A stretch of 64,000 nucleotides of DNA from Lentinula raphanica. Its lineage: Eukaryota > Basidiomycota > Agaricomycetes > Agaricales > Omphalotaceae. The translations under genes and the position numbers were made by a program. A model generated the notes under the pieces. It was given only the letters and a program-made list of their open reading frames with translations, was not told the DNA's origin and did no database searches. Positions 24,429 to 36,695 of the stretch are shown here, one piece after another. Positions within the stretch are counted from its first letter, which is position 1, and each line of letters starts with the position of its first letter. The DNA lies in assembly GCA_027919835.1 (NCBI GenBank), contig JANVFP010000016.1:1-64000 (forward strand). The letters are read 5' to 3'.

Positions 24429-25046
24429 TGTAGGTACAATAGGTTTTAATCACTTCGTTTCGCTCACGTCGGTGTGACTGCATTGCGAAATATACATCCA
24501 TCATCTGTTCTGAGTACGCGTGTCGGGTACCTGTAGGCTCAAACCCTCAAGGCCTCGCGTCCCAACGTCGCAGTGTTTGGACTAAATTCCGTTCATTGGT
24601 TTAAATTGGCCAGTGCACCTCTCTTGAACTTTGTCTCATCTGAGTCGACCACCGAATCCCTCGCGGAAGATATGTACAGCCTACCGATGAAATTCAAAAC
24701 AAAGTATGTTTGATCTTGATTTCTCTGCATGAGCCTAATGCAATTGGTTTGGCTATCCAAAGGTGTATTCGTATTCATGCTCAAAAACGTGCAAGAGGTC
24801 GCTATGTATAATTTAATCGGAAGGAAAGCTGGCAGGGTTGCTCTCAGTGAGCGCAGTCAAATAAGCGCAGTATCCATGTCAAAAATTGCGGTGCACTCCA
24901 TCATCTCCCGCGCTCAACTTCGGTCAAAGAAACCCACTGTGTCAATGGGAATCGATCTTTGAACCTACGATTGTATATATATACCGACTTGTTGGCAAGC
25001 GTCTTCATCTGCTCAGGTCTCCTTGATACTCTCGTTGAACATAGAC
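24429..25046. other. Intergenic region, terpene synthase to RTA1
   Basis: Contains the terpene synthase 3' flank and the RTA1 promoter; a TATATATATA stretch occurs near 24975. No gene seen. Confidence 0.45.
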
Positions 25047-26479
25047 ATGACCTTCAATCTCTCACCTGTTCTCATCCCTCGAGACGATGATTCATCAGAT
25101 TCCGTGAATCCTGATCCTTACGGTTACAGACCTACGCTCTCTATCTGTATCCTGTTCATTTCTCTTTTCGGCATTTCTACTCGTCAGTCTCTCCACTTAC
25201 TACCACTGTACTCCGATGGCTAATTTTGATTCTCAGTTGCACATTTCTTCCAGGCCATCTACCATCGAAAATGGTTCTTTTTGTACACAGCGGTTCTCGC
25301 TGGCTGCATGGAAATACTGGGATGGGCAGGACGCTTATGGTCCAATATAAATCTTCCGAACGGCAACGCTTTCACCATGCAGTAAGTCTTCGTTTATTTA
25401 TTATTCCAAGCACAATCTAGGTTATTCACTACAAATTCTAGAATCGTTTGCACAATCATGGCACCCACTCCTTTACTTGCTGCAAATTTCGTTATTCTCG
25501 CTGACATCATAAGAAGAATGGGCGACCGCTATAGTCGATTGCGTCCCCGTCTCTGTGGGTGATACCGGTGATTCAGGGAGATTTCATACGCTGAACAGCC
25601 TTTTTCTTGTTAGATTCGATCATCTTCCTTTCATGCGTAAGTAATTTTTAGGTTTCTATGTGCGGAACAATGATCTATGTCCTTGATTTAGGATATCATT
25701 GCGCTCGCCGTTCAAGGTGGAGGAGGAGGTATAGCTTCTTCATCGGAGAAAACAGATATTGTCAACCTTGCAAGTGTTCTCAACAGCTCATGTCCTTCAA
25801 CATTTATTGATGTATTCGACAGGGATCGCATATCATGCTCGCTGGCATCGTCTTTCAGCTGGGTACGTATCAAAGATGCTTAGCATCTCATGTTTACTGA
25901 GATTTTGCCTCTTTTCTGTGCTGTTAGTGGTTATCATATGCTACATGGTTCTTGGAGCGGAGTTCTTCTGGCGTTTCTTTCACAACCGGCCTTTTCACCG
26001 CCAAAGTGCCGACTTTGTCGATTTCAACAAGGCGTCTGCTCTTGACGGAAACATGAAGAGTTTGATCTATGCTTTGATGTTCAACACGCTCTGTCTTTTC
26101 ATCAGGTGAGATCTTCTCTTTACTTTTATTTCGAACCAAAACTTGAACAAGCCCGTCTTCGTTAGAGCCATCTATCGAACGATCGAACTCTCGGACGGAT
26201 TTGATGGGAAGATTATCGAGACTCAGTGGCTGTTTGGTATGTCTCCCAACAATCATCTCGAGACGCGGCTCAATCTAAGTTGACTCTTACCAATTAGACG
26301 TCTTTGACGCAGCCATGGTGGTCCTTGCAATGTATACTTACAACTTTGTCCATCCTGGGCGAATCTTTGGCAAGGACCAGGTGAACCGTCCCTTGGCTAT
26401 GAGCAACAGCGATAGTACCGGAACCCTCAACCAAGAGCAGGTCCAATTGAAGAGTTTTTCGGAGCTCCAGCAGGTCTGA
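25047..26479 (+). CDS. RTA1-like seven-pass membrane protein
   Basis: RTA1/RTM1/RSB1 family proteins are fungal seven-helix membrane proteins linked to lipid translocation and resistance to toxic compounds. Nine exons: 25047-25182, 25237-25381, 25442-25554, 25614-25636, 25692-25769, 25823-25862, 25928-26105, 26166-26236, 26298-26479; 321 residues. Family marks are visible: YGYRPTLSICILF, HRKWFF, GCMEILGWAGR, MAPTPLLAANFV, DIIALAVQGGGGG, GSHIMLAGIVFQ, RAIYRTIELSDGF and the HPG segment after the last helix. The intron after 25769 starts with GCAAGT and is a GC-AG intron; using it keeps the frame and restores the conserved LGSHIMLAG. The location next to a terpene synthase makes export or self-protection possible, but this is inference. 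Confidence 0.93.
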
Positions 26480-26749
26480 ATAATACGTGTCTCTTCAAAG
26501 GACTTTTTCACAACAGTATCATAATTTATTACTTGGAGTAATTGGACACTGTTTACTACGTACAGTATATCTATACTCTTATGGACAAGAGAATCAGTTT
26601 CCGAGTTGCTGATTTTGAGCGCAAAGATGTTTGATATTGCAGCTTTCAAGATACAAATTACGTCGTGGTTTACAAATATCGTACAGAATCTCCTCCAGCC
26701 GAGAGAAAAAAGTGTTCATCGTGTTCAGCAGTATCATGATCAATCGACC

Positions 26750-29176
26750 TTAGTCGGTGATTGACTCATCGTCGTCTGGTTCTGGATCAACGTCAAACAT
26801 AACTGTTGACCCAGAATCAAATCCTTTGCCATCGTCTCCAGAAGTATTACGCGTCTCCTCAGGCTCACCTAATAAATGTTGTAGCGGATGGGCAAATCGC
26901 GAAAAGAGCCTATCCGACTCCATCGCCTTAGCCTCACTTCTCATACTCGTCCTACGATGTCGAGGACCAACCGAATTCCCATCCTTACTCTGCCTCCCAG
27001 CATTCTGTTGAATCTCCGCCAATTGCCGAGCCAAGCTATCATCCTGATCCACCAATCGTTCGACTCTCGCGCCGACTTCATTCAGATTCTCCACGACCTC
27101 TGTCCTGAGAGTCGCAACTAGGACCCTAACCCCGTCTCTCATCTCTCGTTGAGTCGCATCCACGATCTCGTTCTTCAACGAGCTCACAACAGGCTCTTCC
27201 TGCATCGCCTTTCGCACCTCTTCTCGAACCACATCCCGAATTATGTCTTTAAACTTTTCAGACGGTTGAGAATGCATAAACGCGTTCTTAATGTTGGCCA
27301 GAGTCTCCGCTACATTCTCTACTTTTGCCTGACGAATCTCGTCCGAGAAACGAGAGAGTGAATCTGCAAAGCTGGCGAAGAGGGTATCGATGATATGAAT
27401 GATCGATTCAGGAGAAGTCAAATCATCAGACGAAAGAGCTGGACGAGTAGAAGTCGAAGAGGCGGAAGCAGAGCTAGAGCTGGGCTTGGAAGGACATGCG
27501 GAGGGGATCGAAGTAGTTTGTGGGAATTTCGGTCGTTGTTGAGGGGTGGAAGAAGGACCTGGGGCCGGAGGGGCTACTGGAGGTGTATTTTGGCCGGTAG
27601 GTATGTTAGTACCATTTAAATTTGGAGGCTGTTGTTGCAACTGAGCTCCTCCTGACGATCGAGGAGCGGCCGTAGTTTGATCGATATCCATATCGTTCGA
27701 CCCACCCGGAGTTCCCAAACCTGTGTTGATAACCTTGGTCTTCGAAGACCGGCGCTCATGAGCGCCAGTTTTCTTCTCATTGGGAGTATCCTTACTTTGT
27801 TTCCCTTCGATAGCAGCTGAATCCGATTTTTTGGATAACGTCTGTTGTCGTTTCGAGATTACACGAACTTCTTTATCCAAAGGAGATCCAGGACGTTTAC
27901 GAGGATTGGGTTTTTGTGGCGAAACGGCGGCAGACGCTGATTCAGAGGGTAAATCATTTGCGTGGGAAGATCGGACTGGACGGCCAGATTTCGAGACAGA
28001 GTTCGAATTGGACGAAGAAGGGAGATTTCCGGATAAGTTTGAAATGGGCTCGGGTGGAGGTCGATGAGGGGGTTGGGAGCTTCCTGAAACAGTAGCAGTG
28101 GTGGGAGGCGTTAGAGGGAGAGAGATAGGAGTAGGATTCTCGGAGACGGCTAATTGAGAGTATGTAGATGGTAGTTCACTCGCCGGAGTGGATGAGGATA
28201 AGGCGAGCGTCCTAAGAGACCAGGCGTCTATCCCGCCCTCAACGCGCGCCGCTGGCGTATCCCAAAACCAATCATCGTTAACTCGTTTGAGACCAGTGAC
28301 GAATCGCTGCGCAGTGAGGCCGTTGGTGATCTCCTCATCCGTGAGAGTGAATCCACGGTAGCCTTTGAGCGCCCAACGTCGCCAATCTACAATGCATATA
28401 TCGACGAACTATTAGATAGCAAGAAAACGAAAATGAGAAAAAAATGGAAACTGACCAAACTTGATCGCATCTCTTTTAAACTCCTCTTCCGAAAACGTAG
28501 TGAAGAACTCCTCGACTTGAGATGGATTCGATACGAACCATCTCAAACGATATCTCGTCAGGGCTCGGTCGAACGTCGGACACCTCCATTTTCGGTCCAT
28601 GCCTTTGGATAACCCGTCTTGGTTCACCCGAGCGACGTCCTGGGCCGCCTTCAAGAGTATAGAGCACAGTCGAGAGACATGTAAGATGCTGAATTTGTAT
28701 TCCTCCCATTCGGTTTCTCTTGACGACGCCGTCAAGACGAGTTCGAGCGAAAGCCATTGGAATCGGGCGATGAACATGAGAGGAATACGATAGCCTATCG
28801 GAAGACGTGTCGTCTGCCCGTTGGCTCCAGTGACGATAAAGAACGGAGTGTTACTCCGGGCAGGAGGGCGGGGTGGTATGCTGAAAGAATTTGCGATGAG
28901 ATGCAGTATGATTTTCGTTTGAGACCAGTTTTCTGGGGTATAATACTGCAGCTCTGCAGGATGTTTCCATCCATATGTCTCTTCGGTCTTTGGTACCTCG
29001 TCTGGTTCAGGAGCAGACACGGGAGGCGGTGTGCGCTCTTCGACCTTGACGGGGTTGGACAAGTGAGATTGGGAAGGAGATGTATGCGAGGATGGTTGAT
29101 CGACCCCGGGGAGCTGCTTAACCGAGCACGCGTCGTCCGTGTTAGTCTCCGGATACCAGCCAAGTATAATGGTCAT
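26750..29176 (-). CDS. Unidentified protein with coiled-coil C-terminal half
   Basis: I do not recognise this protein. Two exons (29176-28456 and 28386-26750) give 785 residues. The first exon is globular in character (YGWKHPAELQYYTPENWSQ, YRIPLMFIARFQWLSLELVL). The second begins with DWRRWALKGYRGFTL, continues through a long Ser/Pro-rich region with a basic cluster (NPRKRPGSP, about residue 400) that could be a nuclear signal, and then has heptad-rich helices at about 565-700 (SDEIRQAKVENVAETL, VREEVRKAMQEE, LRTEVVENLNEVGARVERL). The C-terminus is acidic. It converges with RTA1, 270 nt between stops. Start: the first ATG of a long open frame; an extra upstream exon is possible. Nuclear or scaffold roles are speculation. 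Confidence 0.75.
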
Positions 29177-29918
29177 CGTAGCAAAAGATAGAGGTCACCT
29201 TGTTGTGAAATTAAATAAGTGAGACAAGTTCGAGTGAGAAAATAGACTACTCACCGACACAAGCAGTAATTTCCAACAACCTTCAATCGTTCCTCTTCCC
29301 GTACTCCTGCTGGTCCTTCAGTTCTCGCTGGGATTGGCGAATGGAGCAAATGGAAAAGAGAAACTCAGACTGAATGGTGGTAGTCCGACGTTGAAAAGCC
29401 AACCGCGGGAATTTCCGAATATTGTGCTAGACGTTACGCTGGCAACTCCTGCCACAAACTCCATTGTCTGATTTTCTGATACAAGTGTATCACTGTATAG
29501 AACAGTCGCTCGTTTCTTGTCTCTAACTCTCCAACGACAAGCTAGACAGGGCATAGCGCTATCACTTTCGATAGTCGATACAGGCTTGAAGTTCAATTTC
29601 GACACTTTGACTTCACCTTATACTACCGCGCTGTTGAAGCATATAAGGAGTGTCCTTATCGTAGTGTGAGATCGAGTTTGTCTCTCGGTTCGTCTCTCGT
29701 TGCAAACTGCTCGCGACTGCTTGAACTCATCCTTGATTACTTTCCATCTGGTCAGCATGTAGCCAGTGTTTTTCCGTAGCTCGAACGAAGTCGAGACCTG
29801 TCGAGACACAATTTCTCTAACCAACGATATGATACCGTGTTAATACAGAATCATTAGCCAAACCTCCAGCCTCATTCCTATTCCCAACGTTCGTTTATCC
29901 ACAGCACCTCCGAGTCCG
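29177..29918. other. Intergenic region between unidentified protein and dioxygenase
   Basis: Should hold the promoter of the coiled-coil gene and the 3' flank of the dioxygenase. The minus frame at 29318-29605 has no domain and is not called. Confidence 0.4.
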
Positions 29919-31451
29919 TCAATACGCCACGCCATGCAAAGGCATTCCATTAGGGAATAGCTCCTTGAAAACATCGGGGTAGTGTCGCTCCGCCACATCT
30001 GGGTGACTCCTAGCAAAAAATCAATCATCAGTTCCAAGGCCATTCAGAACGAAATACGATAACACTGACTTTGCTCTTCCTAAGAGGTACACCTTCCCCG
30101 CAACATCGTGGGCGTACTCTGGATAGTTGATAGCTATCAAGAATTACAGCAACTCAGTAAATCGAACATTGGAGAACAGAGTGGAACATTCAACTGACAT
30201 TCAGTCTCGGGAAGCACACCTCTTTCGTCTCGAAGCTTGAGAATTTCAGAGGGCACTGGTTGATGTTTCATTCAAGGACTCGACCCACGAGGAATGTCTT
30301 GAAGTACTTACTCTTCAACGCGTTTGAATCAACACGAACCTCCAGGTCCATGCCGCTGTAGAAGAATGGCACGGAATAACGGGGTGTCTTGGAATCCAAC
30401 GGTGGAGCTAAGACACGGTGCGAGGTCGCTCGAACGACACCTTGGGTGACAAATTCGAGAGCTAGAGGATACCTTATTTGAGATAGGATCGAGTGAAAAT
30501 AAGTGAAGTCTTACATCGCCCAAAGTTCACCTTGAAAGTTTTGAGTATTGAATAAGAGGGTCACTTCTGAGCGAGACTTACTACAAAGGTATCAGGCTTC
30601 GGTGGAACATCAATCCATTCTCCACGAAGATTCTGCGCTTGCAAGCCTCGATGTTCCTCGGATGCTTGAAGGAGCTACACATACACGAAACCTCGTCAAT
30701 CGACTTCAATTTTCCCCACAACTTCGAGCAACCCACAAAAGTAAGCATAGATCCATCATAATGCGCCCCAACTCCCTGCTTCGACTGTCCCTGGACAGGA
30801 TACTTCACAATCTTACTCAGATGCATCGTCCGATTCTCCGTTTTGTAAAACTGGTCTAACGTATCTGGGGGTAACCCAACTGCTTCCGAGACCAGTCGGA
30901 GAAAGTCTGCAGCGAGTGCTGAGACTTGGGCGAGGTACCTCTCGAATAGGGCTTTGAATCCTGGGAGTTGGGTTTCGGTCGGATACTGTATGTGAGATAG
31001 AGAGGAGAAATATTTGAAGGTTGATGAGTTGGAGGTAAACTTAACTGAATATACATACCTGCGACGGCCCATATACATTCCAATACTCTGGCTCTCCATC
31101 CTTCAACGGTTTCTCCTCTTCACAGCCCGTGCCGAAATCAAACTGTTCCCTCCAATCGACCTCTCCCTTGGTCAGCTCCATCCCCATTCTCGAATACCCC
31201 AAGAAATGAGGCGAATTCACCATCCTTATCCCATCCTTATCCTCTTGCGGGAGAGCGAACAACCGAGGGATATAATCATCCTTGAGCGTCGAGATAAGGG
31301 CTTTATCCACGGATGTGTTAGAGAGGTAGAGGAACCCGACGTTGATGATCACCGAGCGGAGCTGGGATATGAATTGAGCTTTTGATTCTGGAGAAGCAGT
31401 GAGAGAGTAGTCGAGTGTTGGAATCGTCTGGAAATTGGCGGTAGTAGACAT
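29919..31451 (-). CDS. 2-oxoglutarate/Fe(II) dioxygenase (isopenicillin-N-synthase-like)
   Basis: Member of the plant/fungal 2OG-Fe(II) oxygenase family, soluble enzymes that hydroxylate or desaturate small molecules. Eight exons: 31451-31059, 30985-30737, 30674-30582, 30530-30515 (16 nt), 30461-30312, 30255-30199, 30133-30070, 30009-29919; 370 residues. The N-terminal DIOX_N segment has IPTLDYSL, NVGFLYLSN and GYSRMGMELT. The iron triad is HYD (H206, D208) plus the distal His in RATSHRVL (H265). The 2OG-binding RxS is RYS (R278, S280). All residues are in place and spaced normally, so it should be active. Substrate unknown. It could serve the terpenoid neighbourhood at 14-26 kb, but also gibberellin-oxidase-like or unrelated metabolism. 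Confidence 0.93.
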
Positions 31452-32050
31452 TGCGTGATAGGATCCAGCTTAGAGAGACTGACCTTAGAGCGTTCTTTTG
31501 AAGGTCCTGGAACAGTGATGCCAGATGACGCGATCTTGGCGTTAAGAGGCCTGCTGACCGTCCTCGGCGATGATTCACTTCAATCAGATAGGTAACCTGA
31601 GGTTGATGAGAACAGGTCAAGGCTTGATATCGAAACTCGGAACTTCAAGGATCGAACTAGGTGAAGGGGAAGGAATGACTCGGAAAGAAGATACTGGGCT
31701 GCATTCGGACAAAGACCATCTGAGCTGAGTTATCGGCTTCCGAGTATTCTTGTGATCGTTTCTAGTGTCGATTTACGGCTCGAACAGACTCGGACACTGG
31801 TGGAGAAACCGAATGTCGCGAACCGAAGCGTATGGGGCACGGCAGCAAATGTCTTTTCCACGGAGACCAACCCTCTCGCACTGGCCTGTGTAGAAAAACG
31901 ATTGACTGATCTTATCTTCGTCCTCGGCGTGAAAGTATCTGAAAATGAATAACCAAGCTATCATACACATCGTTGTCTCTACATGAATGAAGATAAGCCC
32001 ATCTTCGCCCCTATGATCGTTGAATTGCATACTGAAGCACAAGGTCGACT
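31452..32050. other. Intergenic region, dioxygenase promoter side
   Basis: No gene seen. Contains the dioxygenase promoter and the 3' flank of the next minus-strand gene. Confidence 0.45.
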
Positions 32051-33451
32051 TTAGGCAGTGAAGGTGACGTTCTTGCAATATCCTTCATAATTCGAACGAG
32101 TTACTGACTTGAGTTGACCTGAGAACTCGACGTAGCCTGAACGATCGTCTTCTTGCAAGTGAGCGAATGAATAAGCGACTAAAAGTCGATTGAGAACCGA
32201 TACGAGTGAACAAATGGAACAGTATACGAGTATGAAGGCCCACGTACACTTGTAATGCTTCGAGTCATCACCGGCGGGATGGTCATGCGGTTCCAGTTTA
32301 TCTTCATATTCGATCCAAGCGGTACTATTCTCAGGGACGACCATCTTGAGTTTTCCTTTGGCCTCGAGGATACATGTATGGACAGAAACCTATGGTGAAT
32401 AATCAGTATCGTATCAAATCAAGTCTCGAGACGGCAAAAACTACGGACATTGATATAACACGTCTCTCCCTCTATGGCAGACATTAAAACAGTTTCCGTG
32501 ATCTGATTATTCTTGGACACCGTATAACTACATGAGAATGCGCGTTCAGCAGTTCTTCAGAAACAATAACAAAACGGGTATATACCTTTTCGTCTGGGAG
32601 CTACTGTATGTCTCACTGTAAGTCATCGCGGGCATGACACCCCCAAATGATGGATAATTGAAGTTCAACATAATCGCAGTACCAAGGGACTCGTATTTAA
32701 TATCTGATGATGATGAACGATGAACGATGTTCGATGTTCAAATCTGGGATGTGGTTCGCTCACCGGTCACGCTAACCTGTCCACTCACAATCAGGCCTAC
32801 CAAGACAGAATCGGTGATGGTCCCAGTTGCACCGGCGAATACTCCAGCGGTAGAGGCGTTGGCTGTTGTACATTGGGGTTCCCCTGAATACAAGAACAAG
32901 ACTTGAGAGACCATGCTAGTTGCTGCCAGGTAACGCGAACCTACCATCGTATTCCATCTCAACTGTATTGATCAAGCATATTTGTGTTTTACGATTAGGG
33001 TACTGCACCGAAATGAATCAGCCAACGTCGGCGAAGGAGCATAGTTCACGCACATGGGAATCATACGTCCGGACAGCGCGATCTCCTTTACCCCAGTGTT
33101 TATCCGCGTAATCATTCAACAACTTCCAGCCCTTGACTGGAATATAATGGGTATCGTGAGCATAGAAGGTTTGGCAGAGATTTGACTTAGCTACATACGA
33201 TGTTTGATTGCATCGTTCGATAGCAAGGTACATTCACTGAACTTCTTGAATTCGTCCACTATCGATTGAACGGGGTTGGCTCGAGCGACAATTGATTCGG
33301 GTTGGGATAGAGCATCGTTGAGAAAGGGTAGTGCGAGGCAATTCGAGATTACAAGAAGTATGTAAAGTCCGGCCAGCTACCCAGGGATGAGATTGGTGAA
33401 TGATTTGGAGGGATAATTGACGACACATACCGGGAATACAAACTTGATCAT
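32051..33451 (-). CDS. Unidentified secreted beta-rich protein
   Basis: Not recognised. Nine exons: 33451-33431 (7 codons), 33376-33199, 33136-33054, 33002-32945, 32883-32764, 32703-32586, 32527-32449, 32389-32248, 32178-32051; 308 residues. All junctions keep frame, and the signal peptide (MIKFVFPLAGLYILLVISN) is created by joining exons 1 and 2, which supports the model. The mature part has cysteines near 53, 103, 116, 196, 206 and 303 and many Ser/Thr-alternating segments (TYSETYSSSQT, SYTVSKNNQITETV, VVPENSTAWIEY) suggesting beta strands. An aerolysin-like beta-structural fold is one possibility, but I cannot support it from sequence alone. It has N-glycosylation sequons, including NVT near the end. 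Probably extracellular. No operon-like partner. Confidence 0.72.
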
Positions 33452-35136
33452 GATGACCAGCACAAAAAAGTTTGACGACTCTACCTGAGAGAACGACAGC
33501 AAGAGGAAAAACTGTTCAACAGCAGAAGTTTTGAGGGTAAAGCGATGGTGGGGTATAACTGGGGGTCGTGCCAACGGGTCTCGAGTTAAATATGCCCAAG
33601 GTACTCAGGCGGTACTTGTTTCGTCCTTATCAGCCGGGTTGTCGTATGGAGCATATCAGATACCGGAAGTCGAGGGCTGTGTTGTGTCCACCGACTTAGA
33701 ACAAGATTCATTTACAGGTATCGGTATCGCTGCACGCTACGGTCTGCGGCACTAGACAAGTATGACCACCGTGGTAGTGGTCCAAGAAAAACGCCATGTA
33801 TGAGAAACCATGAGAGACTGCAACGTTGGACCGCACAATGATACCTTGAAGGAGCAGTTGAAGTAGGTAAAATGGCGCTGAATCCTTGATAAGACTGCAC
33901 AGCCGTTCGGGGCCCGGCCGGTGGGCTCACCGGAAACTCTATAATCGGCGATTATAATCGCTCAAGAGTTCGTCTTGACTCTTGACATTCATCAAGGCAT
34001 TGCGTATCAGTCCTCAGGCCTCAAGGTCTCGAACTCACCATGCGATATATCCCAAGCCATCTCAATATAAGCACTGTCCCAGTAAGAAAACTCTCAAAGC
34101 TATATCCTTTACCCTAGCTCGACGCCGATATAGCTGAAAATTCTTATAATACTTAGTACTGCCTCACCTTCCACGACCTATTGTGGCAACGTCAAGTCGG
34201 CGAGCATGCTACCTTTGCCCTTCATTCGTCTCCCAGATAGGAACACAGCACTCCTTGACCATTCTGAGGATCTCCATCTTCAAGCGCTCCAAACTCGGAT
34301 TATAGACCCGCCTCTTGCCAAACATTCTCATCCTTATCAGCATATGGTTGGTGGCAATCCTTGCACTCGGGTGAAATACCGACGGTTCTGCATCTTCTCA
34401 GTTCCTAGGTGAACGACGGCTTTGGCCAAGCTCTATCGCAAGTTGTAACGCCTTTCCCCGATTATACGTATTCACTATGTCGATTCAGCGACGAGGATTC
34501 AGTAAATTTGTGCTTGGCCCTGCTTGGTCCCTTGCCAAGTTTCCCTTCTCTGTTGTTTTATGCTCCGCCGCATGCTATCATACTCGGTACGGGAGGTCTA
34601 TCTCAACTCAACTCAGAAACTCTCGGAGAAGCTCATCGTACTCAAGAAATCACGTCGCGCATTGATAGTCGAAGTCGCGATTGCGCAAACTCCGGGTATC
34701 GGCGCTCGAGGTTGAGGTTATTCGAGGTCCCCATCCAGTGTGCGGTATGGGTATATACCACTCTCTGGCATCGGCTAGGTCTAATTTGATGAACTTACTG
34801 ACCGAGCGACTGTTTTGAGCTTCGTACCTATCGACGTTGGGTCGACGTTTGTTCAAGGTTCCTACACAAACTCCATGTTCTCGAGAGGGGTGGTTCATCA
34901 CTTCCTATCCTTGCTCTAGCAACACGTTTCTATCGCATGTCTACGTCGACAGAAACTCCGGCTATATAAATACTGCATATGAGGCAAATAATAGTAGTAA
35001 GTCGCTATACGGATGATTATGAATGGTTAGTCTACATGAGCAGTGAACATGAAAATTGAAATGAAGATCATGTACAGAATAGATAGCAACAAGTACCACA
35101 CGATAAGTACAAAATATATCAAATGGAATGAACAAG
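33452..35136. other. Intergenic region 33.5-35.1 kb
   Basis: No supported gene. Short plus-strand frames at 34206-34789 overlap in several phases and lack domains. Confidence 0.45.
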
Positions 35137-35458
35137 TCAAATATGTGGAAGTAAATTGACCCACTCGACTGTTTCATAAGCTGTAGAAGGCAACCTCCTC
35201 AATGCAATGAATGCCTGTACAATGAGTACCCATCGAGCAAAGATATAGAACAGGATAACAAAAGACAAAGCAAATTCGACTGGTAACTCGATACGAGTAT
35301 CTTCAATTGTATATCCTAGATAATCATAACAGATGATCAAGAGAGGTATAGAAGTGGTGACAGCTGCGCATATCCTCCATAGTGTCTGCTCTGCCTCGGT
35401 TGGAAAATAAAAATTCCAAGCAGCACAATGAATGGCACCAAAAACCATGGCAGTGCCA

Positions 35459-35658
35459 TGTAAATAGAGGTCTTGTCGTCGTGTGGAATGAAGAAGAAAC
35501 AAGAAAGAAAGTATGAGAATTAAGATTGAAAGAAGGAATCCCCCCGGTACATGATACAAACATATGTATATTATATACCTAATAGCTGCACCTCATGTAT
35601 AGGGCATAGGGTGTCCGTGAATGCGGATTCCACGCGTAGTCCTCGTTCCATCCTTACA
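35459..35658 (-). repeat. 3' LTR (200 bp)
   Basis: Identical to 36696-36895; TG..CA ends with TGTAA/TTACA inverted termini. The identity extends one base further outward on its low-coordinate side (201 bp total). Confidence 0.92.
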
Positions 35659-35670
35659 CCTCCCCCTCAC
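35659..35670 (-). other. Polypurine tract
   Basis: Minus-strand GTGAGGGGGAGG immediately before the 3' LTR, the expected plus-strand primer for LTR-element cDNA synthesis. Confidence 0.75.
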
Positions 35671-35708
35671 TTAAATTTGAGCGTCCCCGCTCAAGTCTAC
35701 TGTAATTC

Positions 35709-36599
35709 CTAGCCTGCATCCAAATAAATGAGCCAGTTCCATCGAGGTATGAGTGCCGAGAAGTTATAAGTGAATGCTGTGAGATCGATATAGACAAGAA
35801 TCCACTCGAGTAGTTCGTCAACCGCCGTTGAGTCCGAATTCTGTTTCGAGTCAAAGAACGTAGCATGTGAACGACGAAAGGATGATGGATCCAGACGATT
35901 TGAGTCTGACTGAAGCTCAGACTCCACAGACACAGACTGAATCTGCGGCACAGAGTCTACCATGTCAGAGTGAGTGACAGAGCTGGTGGAATCCATGAAA
36001 GCCAACTCTTGCTCGATTTCTGACACCTGCATCGAATCCGGACTGTTGAGTAGAGAATCAGAGGAGATTTTCGAGTCATCAACCTCGACGGTTGGCATGA
36101 GTGAGATCGGAAGACCAGGTGGAAATTCAGGCACGTCTAGCAACGTTTCGACATGAGCTGGAGTCTCGGAATTGGATACTGGGATAACAGGAACGGGAAC
36201 AGGAATGGGAACAGGCACCTGCGCCAGTGGAACGATATCGGTGGTTGTGCATTCTGAAACCTCTGGACTCTGAGTCTCTGGCAGGTCTGGTTTGTAACGT
36301 CGAACCCTTCGCCTCCAGTTCTCGCCCAAATAACACTCAAAAGCTTCCTCTTTCAACTCCTTCCAAGTCCTCTCCGGGTATCCACGAAATTGTACCTTCC
36401 AGAAATCTGCCGTAGACCAATTCATATGTCTTGTCACCAATCTCACTCGCTCCTCCTTGCTGAACCTATACCTATCCGCATATTCCTCATATTCCTCGAA
36501 AAACACTTCTAGTTCCCACATCTTGCCTTTGAACTTCTTCGGCGCGCCTGGCTTTCCTGGTCGTGGTATGTCATCGTCATCAAACCACATCATAGTCAT
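35709..36599 (-). CDS. Gag-like protein of the LTR element
   Basis: A 296-residue single-exon frame. The first 100 residues match the style of Agaricomycete Ty3-type gag proteins: PRPGKPGAPKKFKGK, then an acidic/aromatic helix (ELEVFFEEYEEYADRYRF), KEERVRLVTRHMN, FWKVQFRGYPERTWKELKEEA, and a basic NWRRRVRRYK end. The rest is Ser/Val/Pro-rich, including a PVPIPVPVPVIPV repeat. No zinc knuckle is seen. Gag normally forms the particle that packages the element RNA. The frame is undamaged, in line with a young insertion. Confidence 0.8.
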   Translation of the reverse strand: MTMMWFDDDDIPRPGKPGAPKKFKGKMWELEVFFEEYEEYADRYRFSKEERVRLVTRHMNWSTADFWKVQFRGYPERTWKELKEEAFECYLGENWRRRVRRYKPDLPETQSPEVSECTTTDIVPLAQVPVPIPVPVPVIPVSNSETPAHVETLLDVPEFPPGLPISLMPTVEVDDSKISSDSLLNSPDSMQVSEIEQELAFMDSTSSVTHSDMVDSVPQIQSVSVESELQSDSNRLDPSSFRRSHATFFDSKQNSDSTAVDELLEWILVYIDLTAFTYNFSALIPRWNWLIYLDAG

Positions 36600-36674
36600 C
36601 GTTCTCTGTCCGTTATCTATCCGTTCGCGCGTTCGTGAGTTCGAGAGTTTCGCCTACACCGAAGTCAAAGACTT

Positions 36675-36693
36675 GGTGTCGCGGTGGGCTCCA
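36675..36693 (-). other. Primer-binding site candidate
   Basis: Minus-strand TGGAGCCCACCGCGACACC starts 2 nt after the 5' LTR. It would pair with a tRNA ending in GGCTCCA. The tRNA species was not determined. Confidence 0.55.
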
Positions 36694-36695
36694 GA

